A stretch of DNA of 64,000 nucleotides. Source: Balanoglossus misakiensis. Taxonomy: Eukaryota; Hemichordata. Position numbers and translations under genes: made by a program. Below, in pieces: positions 20,601 to 29,797 of the stretch; positions within the stretch are counted from its first letter, which is position 1, and each line of letters opens with the position of its first letter. The notes under the pieces are model-generated. The model made no database searches. It had not been told where the DNA came from and was given only the letters and a program-made list of their open reading frames with translations. The stretch is from NCBI GenBank assembly GCA_040954595.2, contig CM082590.2, positions 7,874,001-7,938,000 on the forward strand. The letters run 5' to 3'.

Positions 20601-23151
20601 ATTCAAATTGGCATACATTAATGTGCAACATGAAAATTTTCATGTATCAAAATGTTTCTTTTCTTTTGTATAGCTTTTGTTTGTGAAGAAGTCATCTCCT
20701 GAAAGAGAAGATGTCGTGGTATTGGATCCAAACTGGTTGTGTTACAGGATATTTGGACCAATGTTGGCTACCCCCTTATTTGCAGAATTCAGTTCCAGAT
20801 TTGACAGAAATTGTTTTCAGACGATGGAGAAGATAAAAGATGTACTTAGTGAAGGTGTAAACATCAATCTTCTCATCGACCTTCTAGAGGATTTTGAGCT
20901 TCTCTGTCCAGCACATATCACAAAGACTGGGGAGAAACTTTTCTTCATACCAGGGCTTCAAGACGATGATATGCCTAAAGATCAATGGAAATTGAATCGC
21001 ATGAAGACAATCTACCGTGGAATGCGGTTTGAATGCCATGATGAATCAGATTCCTTTACGGCAGGCTTCTTCCCAAGATTACAGACCCGTCTATATAAGC
21101 ATTTCACCAACCTTGGCCAGCCGCCCAGTGGCATATGGAGAAATGGTATCAAAGTGTGCCATGATGTTGAAGGTCTTGTCTTTATGACCAATGGCAGAAG
21201 AGCAGTCAATGTCTGCGTACGAGTTGAAGACAAGAAGTTGATTGGTGAGGGCTACAAGCTTCTTGAGATGGTTTCCAAAGAAGTACATGATGTCTTCTTA
21301 ATCGCATGTCCAGGCAACAGGATGAATCAGCTTATCCTGAGTGCAGATTCTCTTGCAAACCACGACATGGAACAAGTTGGGTTTTACACTCTTGATGACG
21401 TGCTACGTGCAGAAGGCATGGGGAGGAAAGTGTACAACGAGGAAGTTGGTAAAGCAGAAGATGTTTGTGACCTGCTTTGTCAAGGTCATGACACAACAAT
21501 CTTACTGAAGAAGTGGAAAAGCTGTGATATCAAATGGATGCTTGAAGAAACCAGAAAGACACTGACTGAGAGAATGGACATTCAACGTGCACCATCTTTG
21601 CACTACGCCTGCATGGCCGAACATATGGGAATCGTCTACCAGGATGTCAGGGCACTTGAAGAGATTGCGGGTCGGGCAGGCAAACCAGTTACAGAATACA
21701 TCTTTGTAGAGTGGTGTCGTAGATGCGCAGGGAAGAAACAACTTCGACGAGGACAAGACACCACTACAGCTGCAGAATTCCCGACCACTTCTCATGACAC
21801 ACATGATGTTGATAGTGGTTTTGCAACGATGTCACCGTCATCACAACCACCAGACTCAAGCGTCCAATTCCAACGAGGACAAGACACCACTACAGCTGCA
21901 GAATTCCTGACCACTTCTCATGACACACATGATGTTGATAGTGGTTTTGCAACGATGTCACCGTCATCACAACAACCAGGCCCAAGCGTCCAATTCCAAC
22001 GAGGACAAGACACCACTACAGCTGCAGAATTCCTGACCACTTCTCATGACACACATGATGTTGATAGTGGTTTTGCAACGATGTCACCATCATCACAACC
22101 ACCAGACTCAAGCGTCCAATTCCAACGAGGAAAAGACACCACTACAGCTGCAGAATTCCCAACCACTTCTCATGACACACATGATGTTGATAGTGGTTTG
22201 GCAACGATGTCACCGTCATCACAACCACCAGACTCAAGCGTCCAATTCCAACGAGGACAAGACACCACTACAGCTGCAGAATTCCTGACCACTTCTCATG
22301 ACACACATGATGTTGATAGTGGTTTTGCAACGATGTCACCGTCATCACAACAACCAGGCCCAAGCGTCCAATTCCAACGAGGACAAGACACCACTACAGC
22401 TGCAGAATTCCTGACCACTTCTCATGACACACATGATGTTGATAGTGGTTTTGCAACGATGTCACCATCATCACAACCACCAGACTCAAGCGTCCAATTC
22501 CAACGAGGAAAAGACACCACTACAGCTGCAGAATTCCCAACCACTTCTCATGACACACATGATGTTGATAGTGGTTTGGCAACGATGTCACCGTCATCAC
22601 AACCACCAGACTCAAGCGTCCAATTCCGACGAGGACAAGACACCACTACAGCTGCAGAATTCCCGGCCACTTCTCATGACACACATGATGTTGATAGTGG
22701 TTTTGCAACGATGTCACCATCATCACAACCACCAGACTCAAGCGTCCAATTCCAACGAGGAAAAGACACCACTACAGCTGCAGAATTCCTGACCACTTCT
22801 CATGACACACATAATGTTGATAGTGGTTTGGCAACGATGTCACCATCATCACAACCACCAGACTCAAGCGTCCAATTCCAACGAGGACAAGACACCACTA
22901 CAGCTGCAGGTGCCAGTGCCATCTCATATGACATAGATGCCACCGAAGATTGTCTTGCTGAAATGCACACATCATCATCCTCACAAGTTTCAAGGGCCCA
23001 GAAAACAACAAAACCGAAGTATCCACATGTAACGGGACCTGTCTTCGAAAGCAACTTTGAGAATCTGTTGGCAATATTCTACACCATGGGAAGAGACGAC
23101 ATGGTCGGATTGATTGAACAGATGTTCGAGAAATTGGAAGAACGCAGATAG
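5643..23151 (+). CDS. Ankyrin-Roc-COR protein, DAPK1-related, kinase-less
   Basis: Exons: 5643-5672, 6508-6600, 8086-8190, nineteen ankyrin exons (9491-14039, listed separately), 14364-14477, 15289-15354, 15541-15666 (or 15660), 18281-18349, 18573-18812, 19141-19285, 19551-19699, 20105-20320, 20674-23151. Phases all agree and give about 1,909 residues. The start (MAFQKYKDPW) lies in a good Kozak context. Residues 11-769 are ankyrin repeats. The Roc GTPase domain follows: P-loop GYGGVGKT (15616-15639), G3 DFAGQPEY in exon 18573-18812, G4-like SRAD in 19141-19285. The COR domain spans 20105 to about 21000 (YLHDIGE, VVVLDPNWLC). Then comes a DAPK1-like C-terminal region, a 42-residue repeat array and a tail with MGRDDMVGLIEQ. 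DAPK1 family members act in death and stress signalling and bind GTP through Roc. This gene lacks the N-terminal kinase, so a scaffold or adaptor role is inferred. The exon at 14364-14477 uses a GC donor. The first exon is short and rests on phase and Kozak context only. Confidence 0.85.
5711..5746. repeat. Poly-C / (AC)n simple repeat
   Basis: A run of Cs passes directly into an (AC)n tract in intron 1 of the ankyrin-Roc-COR gene. Confidence 0.95.
6704..7189. mobile_element. Composite hairpin-TIR element, copy A
   Basis: TTAA at 6704-6707 is followed by an imperfect hairpin of about 120 bp (ATAACCCCCGC..., with inverted GGTACAATTCG arms). A core of 358 bp follows, bounded by perfect 14 bp repeats ATTATATTATATCA (6832-6845) and its complement (7176-7189). 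Inside the core, ATGGCGACGATGAATGTAAA at about 6924 starts a short open frame shared in part with copy B. It lies in intron 2 of the ankyrin-Roc-COR gene. Four copies in this window share the arrangement of hairpin next to the same core end. Confidence 0.65.
7345..7912. mobile_element. Composite hairpin-TIR element, copy B (inverted)
   Basis: Same family as copy A in opposite orientation. The core is 7345-7767 with 14 bp terminal inverted repeats; the hairpin at 7768-7908 ends GGGGGTTATTGC followed by TTAA (7909-7912). The hairpin here is nearly perfect, with GATTTGGGTACAATTCG arms and a CATATAGCAC inner arm. The core on the minus strand has an open frame of about 107 codons related to copy A, with no recognisable protein domain. 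Confidence 0.68.
9420..14060 (+). repeat. Tandem array of 19 exon-plus-intron ankyrin units
   Basis: Each unit is one 99 or 102 bp phase 0-0 exon encoding one ankyrin repeat (DGDTPLHIAARxxDE... LLLEHKADGNIQNK) plus a nearly identical intron of about 134-189 bp. Exons: 9491-9589, 9736-9837, 10008-10106, 10241-10339, 10486-10584, 10734-10835, 10970-11068, 11243-11341, 11476-11574, 11709-11807, 11957-12058, 12193-12294, 12484-12582, 12724-12825, 12972-13070, 13228-13326, 13461-13562, 13697-13795, 13941-14039. Each intron has a (TTTG)n microsatellite of different length, an identical CCTTCATTACTTACAG-type acceptor and a GTAAAT donor. Six exons are 102 bp because of an extra Ala or Val codon. The whole unit was copied, so any number of units keeps the frame. 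Confidence 0.95.
15080..15612 (+). repeat. Intragenic direct duplication, functional copy
   Basis: This segment carries the last ankyrin exon (15289-15354) and the beginning of the P-loop exon (from 15541). It recurs almost unchanged at 16290-16812. Both copies share intron sequence from ATTGAGGTTTTGTTTATGAT onward. This copy keeps the full exon with GYGGVGKT. Confidence 0.9.
15673..16034. mobile_element. Composite hairpin-TIR element, copy C
   Basis: TTAA at 15673-15676, then GCAATAACC and a hairpin of about 105 bp with ATTTGGGTACAATTCG arms, then the core starting ATTATATTATATCA (15781-15794) with a decayed right end near 16015-16034. The element begins directly after the GTATGT donor of the P-loop exon, so its insertion sits about six bases into the intron. 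Confidence 0.62.
16290..16832 (+). pseudogene. Decayed duplicate of the last ankyrin and P-loop exons
   Basis: Direct duplicate of 15080-15612 inside the 15667-18280 intron. The copied ankyrin exon (16495-16560) keeps both splice sites and is open, with a final Arg to Trp change. The copied P-loop exon starts at 16740 and reads KRDEFNDLMKEPGKKCDIHK, then LFFA. It then departs from the original before GYGGVGKT and reaches a TAA at 16830-16832. The sequence after the break point (GTGGAAAGACTGACC...) recurs at about 17508, so the break coincides with another repeat. It is unlikely to contribute to the mRNA, although the first exon copy could be spliced as a cassette. Confidence 0.8.
17204..17327. 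repeat. Fold-back element with about 40 bp arms
   Basis: The left arm (GATAAAATCAGATGTAAGGA..., ending at about 17243) and right arm 17286-17327 are inverted copies with few mismatches around a loop of about 42 bp. It lies in the same intron as the decayed exon duplicate. Confidence 0.6.
17886..18164. mobile_element. Composite hairpin-TIR element, copy D (diverged subfamily)
   Basis: The 180 bp core (17886-18065) is bounded by ATTATATTATACCA and its complement. An adjoining hairpin of about 95 bp (GGTATACCATGGCTGG arms) ends TTTTATTGC followed by TTAA at 18161-18164. The core interior differs from copies A-C, but the hairpin sits beside the core in the same way. Confidence 0.55.
21748..22916 (+). 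repeat. 126 bp coding minisatellite (42-residue repeats)
   Basis: Nine full in-frame copies (21748-22881) and a partial tenth of a 42-residue unit opening RGQDTTTAAEF and containing HDTHDVDSGFATMSPSSQ. Copies 2-4 and 5-7 form a duplicated three-copy block. The unit is Ser/Thr/Pro-rich and low in hydrophobics, so it is likely disordered. It lies in the last exon of the ankyrin-Roc-COR gene, between EYIFVEWCRR and FENLLAIFYTMGRDD. Confidence 0.95.
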
Positions 23152-23671
23152 ACTGAATGCAGAACAGATGTTCGAGACATCGGAAGAACGCAGATAGACT
23201 GAATGCAGAACAGATGTTCGAGACATCGGAAGAACGCAGATAGACTGAATGCAGAACAGATGTTCGAGAAATTGGAAGAACGCAGATAGACTGAATGCAG
23301 AACAGATGTTCGAGACATCGGAAGAACGCAGATAGACTGAATGCAGAACAGATGTTCGAGACATCGGAAGAACGCAGATAGACTGAATGCAGAACAGATG
23401 TTCGAGACATCGGAAGAACGCAGATAGACTGAATGCAGAACAGATGTTCGAGACATCGGAAGAACGCAGATAGACTGAATGCAGAACAGATGTTCGAGAA
23501 ATTGGAAGAACGCAGATAGACTGAATGCAGAACAGATGTTCGAGACATTGGAAGAACGCAGATAGACTGAATGCAGAACAGATGTTCGAGACATCGGAAG
23601 AACGCAGATAGACTGAATGCAGAACAGATGTTCGAGACATTGGAAGAACGCAGATAGACTGAATGCAGAAC
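23116..23671 (+). repeat. 46 bp minisatellite starting inside the terminal codons
   Basis: Twelve copies of a 46 bp unit containing GAACAGATGTTCGAGA and GGAAGAACGCAGATAG. The first copy is the last coding stretch of the ankyrin-Roc-COR gene including its TAG (23149-23151); the other eleven lie in the presumed 3' UTR. Units alternate GACATCGG, GACATTGG and GAAATTGG variants. Because 46 is not a multiple of 3 and the reverse strand lacks stops, long spurious reverse frames arise. Confidence 0.95.
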
Positions 23672-24192
23672 TTGTGCTGAAAAATGACAGAAAAATGTCA
23701 AAACTGGAATTCATTTGTGTCGAATTCCACCCACTAACCCAAAACCATGTGTGTGAAATGAATATCAGAATTTTAAGAATTTGTCTATTCACAGGATTGT
23801 CAATAGACGCAACGCATGGACATGGACTTCAATCATTCATAAAGTTTACATGAATAACTTTACTTGGAGTTAATACCTTGTCAAACAAATCAGAAAATTA
23901 ATATCTTTTCTCATTTTATGTTACCCAGAAAATCACTCATTTGAACGAGAGACTTCTAAAGGAAAAGTTACCTGAGAGTAGAATAATATTGATTGGTAGA
24001 ATGGTATTTCTTTCCAAGACATTTTGTGCTAGTACAATAGTGTAGTTAGATTTTGTGTTTTTTTATGGATATTCTGAACAACCGTTTGTTTTCATACAAT
24101 CTGTTCCTTGTTTCTTGATGGCAACTTGTCAAAACTCAATGAAGTGTATGTAATGTTTGTGTGCAAAAATATGTACAGTATACTTTCAATCA

Positions 24193-24233
24193 CACAGACA
24201 GACAGACGGACGGACAGACAGACAGACAGACAG
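24193..24233. repeat. (CAGA/CGGA)n microsatellite
   Basis: Tetranucleotide run of CAGA with two CGGA interruptions. Confidence 0.95.
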
Positions 24234-24781
24234 ATGATACCAAGCGAAGAAGTCATGATGAACCAATATCTTTTATTTTTAATGGCAGCATTTTTTAAAG
24301 ATGCATTTTGCTTTTATCAAATAATATGTACAATTGATGCTCTTTAATAGGATGAAGGTTTTATTGAAATTTGCCTTGTGTGTCCAAGTATTCATTTATG
24401 TGATTGTTGTACACATTCATGTTTGAGTTGACCGGAAATAGATTGAAGGAAACTTCCAAAATACCTGCCTGGCATAAAAATTCAGAACTCATGTTTAAAT
24501 TTTCAAGAATTTGTTGTTTTTTCGTGGGAAACTGCCCATAGAATTACATGAAGATGCTGAAAATCTTTACCACATCACAACACCACTAGAAAACTGGAGT
24601 TATCGTCCGTTTATGATACAAAGTCAAATGGATGTTTTTTAATAAGTTAATTGACTGTCCTAAATGTTTTATGACATTTCCTTTAGGATTGAAGAAGTTT
24701 TTATTGGTGCAAAAGTTAAGTGAGAAGAGTCAGTTTTCTATAATGAGTACTGGTATGTCACTGATGTCAACGGTTTGTCTC

Positions 24782-24874
24782 GTCACCCTTTCACCACAAT
24801 GGTTCAGTCCAAACCCATTGTTTGCTATGGTGAGGTTGGACCTCTAAAGAGGGAACTGGGGGTCGAAGGGTTCA
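24782..24874. repeat. TTAA-type short inverted-repeat element, copy 3
   Basis: Contains the core ATGGTTCAGTCCAAACCCAT and GAGGGAACTGGGGGT of the family; the ends are degraded (TCACCCTTTCACC, GAAGGGTTCAA). Confidence 0.75.
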
Positions 24875-24901
24875 AGTTCAGCTTTGTGACTCTCATCTCG
24901 G

Positions 24902-27383
24902 CTAGTATGTCCAATTTTGGGGGAACCACTTGCCCATACTGACTGCAGAGTTATTTATGTGTATGATCTCGTTTTCGCGTACTTCCATGTCTGAGCTGGA
25001 GCCAGTGTTGGAAAAATCAAGTTTTACAGGGAATGGCTGGAAAGATGGAGATGGTGTGATTCCCAATGCACTGGAAGTATCTGAAGGTCTCTTTTGAAGA
25101 TGCGCTGCTTGGTCACTGTTTCCCGTGCACACATTTTGATGACGCGACACTCTGTCACCACTTTCTGTGCACACATTTTGATGATGCGACATTCTGTCAC
25201 CACTTTCTGTGCACACATTTTGATGATGAGACATTCTGTCACTATTTCTCGTGTAGACATCGCCCTGGCTGGAATTCTGTCCTGTCGACGCACTTTCATC
25301 CACAGTCATATACACCGGGCCATCCAAACTGCCCCGAACAGTTTTCTTCGGGAAATTCACAGTTCCGATCACGGGGGTGATACCAAGTTCATGCTCAGTT
25401 TTCTCAGAATCCCGACTGCCTTCATTCTCTGCAACAGTAATGTGTCCTAAGTGCCACAGGAAATTGATAATTATTGGTATATCTGAAAGAGGAAAAAAAA
25501 CAGAAAAAAACTTGCTGATCTTATTGAAAACAAGTGACCTAGCATTGACATAGCATACCTGTGATATGACAATATTCCGTGAATTCTGTCTAAACTGAAA
25601 CCTGTCTAATTTTAAGGAGAGTGCAAATTCAACGCATTGATTCGAATAGGCAACATCTGGGAATGTAGCTCTTCTGTGGTTATATCGACCAGTCACCAAA
25701 GCTACCTGGTCTGATAAAACCAGCCTGGCGAGGCTTGTATAAAAATATTATTGTCTGAATACATCGCGTGTGGGCCCTTGCGACTGGAGACCATTTGCTC
25801 TCATGCATCAGGAGATGGCTCCAGTGCTTGAGCCCATAAACCTATGTATTCAGGCGATAATGTATAATACTTACCACCTTCAGACAGTGTGTGACTGCTG
25901 AACCTTCGCACACATTTCTGGCAATATGCGTCTAGATGCTGTCCGTAGTCCCTTAGATTAATGGCTCCTTGCTGTGTGTGCCCTGAAACAAGGCAAAAAA
26001 GTTAATGGCTACCAACTGTAACACTGACACATTCATCAATTTTAGATGATCAGAAAAGAATGGAAGTTTAAAAGATCTATCTAATCTGGGAACCTGTCTA
26101 AACCGAACGTTTTTTTCTGTCCCTTTGTCATAGAAGCATGTTAAAGAACCTCTATATACCGGACGCCTCTGTAAACCGAACAGTCCATTCAGTGTTCAGT
26201 TTAGACAGGTTTGACTGTACCTTTAAACAACTAGTTTACCTTCTCTGTGTGTGTGATTAAATACTCCTGGAACTTCTCCATCAGTAGTGGGCTTGGTAAC
26301 TTCATGTCCACTGTTAGTGTTACAGTTTGATGTACAGTCTTCTGATTGTCTCCGTCGGTAAAACCGAGCCTCGAAATTCTTCGAATCGACTCTTTTCGTT
26401 TGCTTTGCATGAAGGCAGTAGTTTGTGTATTCTACAGAGCAGTTGGCTTCTTTGGAGATCTCTCTCAGTTTGTTCCCGAGTGTGTTCTTTCCAACGGGCG
26501 AGTTGTCATACCATTCGCCATACTCTCCATCTTCTTCGACTGTCTTCTTTGGTCGTTGCCAGAATGCAGAACAGAACGGGTTCAAGTGGTTTAAATACCG
26601 TTCAAATGATCTGACCGCGCAGTAAGGGTTGCCCGGGTCCTCGTAAATCCTGTCCGAGCCCTCGCTCTTGCAATCACCATGGAAACTTAACTTCTTACTC
26701 ACATTGCTGGTGCTGCTTCGAAACTTACGAAAGGCAACGTACTTTCTTCCCTTCTGATCAACGTAGATGTCAAAATCACACTTTGCGAGATCTCGGAGAC
26801 TGTCACGACCGATGATGTTCCTGAGATTCACCAAAATGTCAATGAACACTTTATTTTGAAGTCCGCGGGGGGTATTTTGATCCGTCGCAGATGAGCACAA
26901 TATTTTCGCCATATCCGCTTCGGTGACATACTTTGGCTGGTTTACTTTAGGGGATGCCCGTCGTTCATTTCTCAGAGTCGCTAGCACGGCTGCAAAAACC
27001 TCGTTGGCTGGTCTGAACGACTCGTTTTTTATGATATCCACACCGCGTATTTTCCTGAAGTGATGCTGAAGGCCGTACCTTATTGTAATAATTGATTTGA
27101 TGGCATATTTCTGTCCGTTGCTTTGGCGAACACCAGCGTAGAAGTGCCGCAGAAATGTACACAAGTCTTTACAAGGCTTCTGCTCGACATCAGCCAACGA
27201 TGTACCTGAAGCGGCACAGTACTGCTTGAAGATATTAACGGCGCACCTGATTATATTCTTCGTCTTCTGAGAATGTCTATTCTCTACAATTTGGTGAAGC
27301 TGCTCTTCCGTTACTGACACAAAACGCGAGTTATCAACTGAATGATCGCCCAAACCTGGATTTAACATTGGTACAGCCGCCAT
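24902..27383 (-). CDS. DUF3504 (Crypton-type tyrosine recombinase) derived protein
   Basis: Three minus-strand exons: 26240-27383, 25875-25982 and 24902-25482, phase 1 at both introns, giving about 610 residues. The start at 27383 has an ATGGCGGC context. Residues about 55-330 match the DUF3504 domain found in KCTD1, QRICH1 and ZMYM proteins: TPRGLQNKVFIDILVNLRNI, GRDSLRDLAK, and EWYDNSPVGKNTLGNKLREI. Those proteins descend from Crypton transposon recombinases. The usual TNHCLRAT box reads TNYCLHAK, so the catalytic His and Arg are replaced, and no following catalytic Tyr segment is seen. Exon 2 holds a Cys-containing stretch (AYCQKCVRRF). Exon 3 holds three copies of a 14-residue unit ending or containing HHQNVCTESGDR. 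Loss of catalytic residues with an intact, spliced frame suggests a domesticated DNA-binding or regulatory protein; a recently dead element is the alternative. Confidence 0.8.
25104..25245 (-). repeat. 42 bp coding tandem repeat, three copies
   Basis: Encodes MSHHQNVCTESGDR-type units in exon 3 of the DUF3504 gene. The third copy varies (VSRHQNVCTGNSDQ). His and Cys are the most conserved residues. Confidence 0.85.
25745..25868. repeat. Imperfect palindromic element in DUF3504 gene intron 2
   Basis: The left arm, containing TTATTGTCTGAATACAT and later GTGGGC, pairs imperfectly with the right arm GCCCATAAACC...ATGTATTCAGGCGATAA. It ends within a few bases of the exon 2 donor at 25874. Confidence 0.55.
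26081..26219. repeat. CAGTcAAACCTGTCT element, copy 1
   Basis: An inverted-repeat element with ACCTGTCTAAACCGAAC on one side and TTTAGACAGGTTTGACTGTA on the other. The family recurs at 32898-33078 and 52395-52625. The left end is incomplete. Confidence 0.65.
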
Positions 27384-27977
27384 ATTTGATCTGGGCGCAT
27401 GCGTATATTGTCACAATTACGTCATTTGTTATGGGAGAGTACCCTTTTACGACATTTGAGACTTACGCCAGCCAGTGGTCACTCTTACAGCAGACCTTCG
27501 TTTTCTCCAGGAATAACTTTGTTCAGGAAACGCCCACCATTTTTCAGGCTAGTGGATTTAACTGACAACATGTATATATGGGAATTTCCTGCAACAATTG
27601 TTTTGTCAGAGTCTTCCTAAATAAGACTACCTGATCAAAATATAAAGCTTGTCCAATAAACCATTTTCCAAACTCCCCAAGGCCCTAAGATCTCGGGACT
27701 ACCAGACAGTTTATATGATAATAGAAATATATATCGCCAGCGATATACGTTTCTCTTGAAATATAATCACCACAATACTACAGTTCAATATTTTCATAGT
27801 AAATATCGATTTTTATTTCTATTATAACATGCATTGGAAATCCTCTTTTAGTTATCAAATAATACACAGATAGTTCCCCATACAAATATTACAGAAATTA
27901 AACAGCGTAGAAAAGGTTGTTGGAACGATATACTATTTTTTTTTTCACTGGTGGACTATCAATAATTGCAATACTGG
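27384..27977. other. Spacer between DUF3504 gene promoter and HSD-like 3' end
   Basis: Contains the DUF3504 gene promoter by position. At 27717-27830 an AT-rich inverted repeat (ATAATAGAAATA arms) includes TTTATT at 27812-27817, a possible minus-strand AATAAA signal for the HSD-like gene about 160 bp after its stop. No exon was seen. Confidence 0.5.
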
Positions 27978-29797
27978 TTATGATTCACTGTTTTCAGCAT
28001 ATTGAAGTCTGATGGTCCAGTCCAACAACTGGGGGAAAAACGTCCTCAGCACTATCACTGGTCGTGTTTGTAGATACGGATAATACGTCTCTTCTTCTCG
28101 CATGGCGGTCGCTTTCATCACGCGCAACGCTGTGTCCTCGGCCGTTGTCGCAAACAGAGACGGGTCGAGCACGCCCTCGGTGAACTTCAAGACGTTGTCG
28201 GTCTGGATGCTGCCGATGATGCAGATGGTGACCGAGACGTTGATGTCTTGGAGAGCGAAGTCTTGGCGCAGCGATTCGAAGAATCCGATAATCGCAAATT
28301 TGGACATACAGTACGATGTGGAGTAGGGGGTGCCTATTTTACCTGTAGGAATGAAAATGTATTTTTTTACCATCATATAGAAAGTTTGAGTGAATAGTGA
28401 ACCATGATTGTATAAAGAATATTGAGAATGTTCTCCTTGGGTTCTGAAAGCAGGGTACCTAATTTGCATAAGTTATGTATAAATTTGCATATTTAATATT
28501 TGCTTGAACTACTCATTGAACACTGCCACCATCATGAGACGCTCATTCTGATTGGCTCTGTACTTCCACAAATGTCTGCATAACCCAGAGCAGTCTCTTT
28601 TCAGTAATGCATATAGCAGTTGCCATAACGATGCCAGAGTGGTTTGAGACGTGTAAAACTCACCTGCAAAGCTAGACATGACTGCAACACTTCCATTGCT
28701 CTTCTTTAACAAAGGCAGGGCATGCGTAGTCAAGCTGACATACGCCCTCACATTGACATTGTAGTATCGATCCAAATCATCCATCTGGCCATCCCATAAT
28801 TCCAAATAGTTAGCCGTCATGTGATTAAGCACAAGATGATCTAATCCGCCAAATCGTCGCTCAGCTTCATCGATTAATCTTTTGGTATGATTAGCATTTC
28901 CCATATCAAGGGGAAGGTAGTAGATTTCCGCAGCACCTAGTTCCTTGCATTTCTGGGAAACCTGGGAAACATACAAAAAATGTGTAGTACAAAGCTATCA
29001 CATTGTTTGAAAAGGTGTACAGTGTAGCACTAGCAGTTACATAGTGCCTACTTTGACTTGCTACCAACTATATCATATATGGGACTCATACCAAACAGCT
29101 GAATACAGGACAACGCCCATATCTTACCCTTACACCCCTATTTCCCTGTCTACAGGTCGAACTTTACCATAGAAATCCAATGGATGTGGACCAAACCATG
29201 GAAGTGAGAGGTTAATACTGAAAGTTCACTTGCCTTCTGTAAGACATGCTCCCTCCTTGCAGTGATCAAAATTCTAGCACCAAGTCTCGCATAACTGTAA
29301 GCTAGTTGTTCACCAATGCCTGTACTTGCGCCGGTAATAATCACTCTCTTTCCTTTTATGGATTCTGAAAAAAAAGAAGACAAAAACTGTCTGTGGGGAG
29401 GATGGGAGTTCATACTCAATCTCAGGTGGTTGTGTTATGCCCTACCACAGAAACCCTCCCCTAGCCCCTTCCACGTAATGGTTCGACCCAGTTCCATTGA
29501 TATCTACGTGGTAAAGTTGGTCCTTTGCAAATGGGACTGGGGGTAGTGTTGGATGCATAATATGGTGGATCAATTCTAATTCACCCATGAAATGAGTTTA
29601 CTGACAATATTTTCGCTTCAAGGCACTTTGCAGTACTGATTCTCTGATTAGGGAAGGTGCACAAATTCAATTGAAATGCACAAACACTCACACTTTGCAA
29701 ATTGTATGTTTCACTTACCTGGATCGAAATTATCCCACAGACAATACGCGATGTATATTGCCAGAAATGTGGACAAAATCATCAGCTTCGATGCCAT
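27978..29797 (-). CDS. 11-beta-hydroxysteroid dehydrogenase 1-like reductase
   Basis: Four minus-strand exons: 29719-29797, 29234-29364, 28664-28961 and 27978-28342, giving 290 residues, very close to HSD11B1. The N-terminal MASKLMILSTFLAIYIAYCL is a signal anchor, as in ER-anchored HSD11B1 with a luminal catalytic domain. Cofactor motif GASTGIG is in exon 2, LVLNHMT (NHxT in place of NNAG) in exon 3, and catalytic Ser plus Y-C-M-S-K (YxxxK) in exon 4. HSD11B1 family enzymes are NADP(H)-dependent short-chain dehydrogenases that interconvert 11-keto and 11-hydroxy steroids and other ketones; the substrate here is unknown. Exon 2 ends AAG|GCAAGT, a GC donor required by the reading frame. Orthology to HSD11B1 versus HSD11B1L is not resolvable. 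The gene is divergent from MIC13. Confidence 0.92.
29123..29215. repeat. TTAA-ended element, copy 4
   Basis: In HSD-like intron 2, about 20 bp from the GC donor of exon 2. The right end is GAAGTGAGAGGTTAA and the left end CTTACCCTTACACCCC is diverged. Confidence 0.7.
29453..29546. repeat. TTAA-type element, copy 5 (diverged)
   Basis: In HSD-like intron 1. The core is recognisable (TAATGGTTCGACCCAGTTCC, GGGACTGGGGGTAG); the ends are not preserved. Confidence 0.5.

Larger units (their letters stand above)
23672..24901. other. Spacer between convergent genes
   Basis: The 3' flank of the ankyrin-Roc-COR gene and the 3' flank of the DUF3504 gene meet here. It contains a (CAGA)n microsatellite (24193-24233), one TTAA-ended element (24782-24874) and a TTTATT at 24699-24704 that could be a minus-strand AATAAA signal. 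Nothing coding was seen. Confidence 0.6.

Noticed and set aside
22046-22792. Plus-strand alternative frame with HHHHNHQTQASNS repeats
   Set aside because: Frame-shifted reading of the 126 bp coding minisatellite inside the real last exon.
23116-23671. CRISPR-like regular repeats
   Set aside because: Units are directly tandem with no unique spacers, and the genome is eukaryotic.
22898-23792. Three overlapping minus-strand open frames of 216-267 codons with repeating SVYLRSS / FRCLEHLFCIQ text
   Set aside because: They are the reverse complement of the 46 bp minisatellite. The period is not divisible by three and lacks reverse stops, so all three frames stay open; there is no non-repeat homology.
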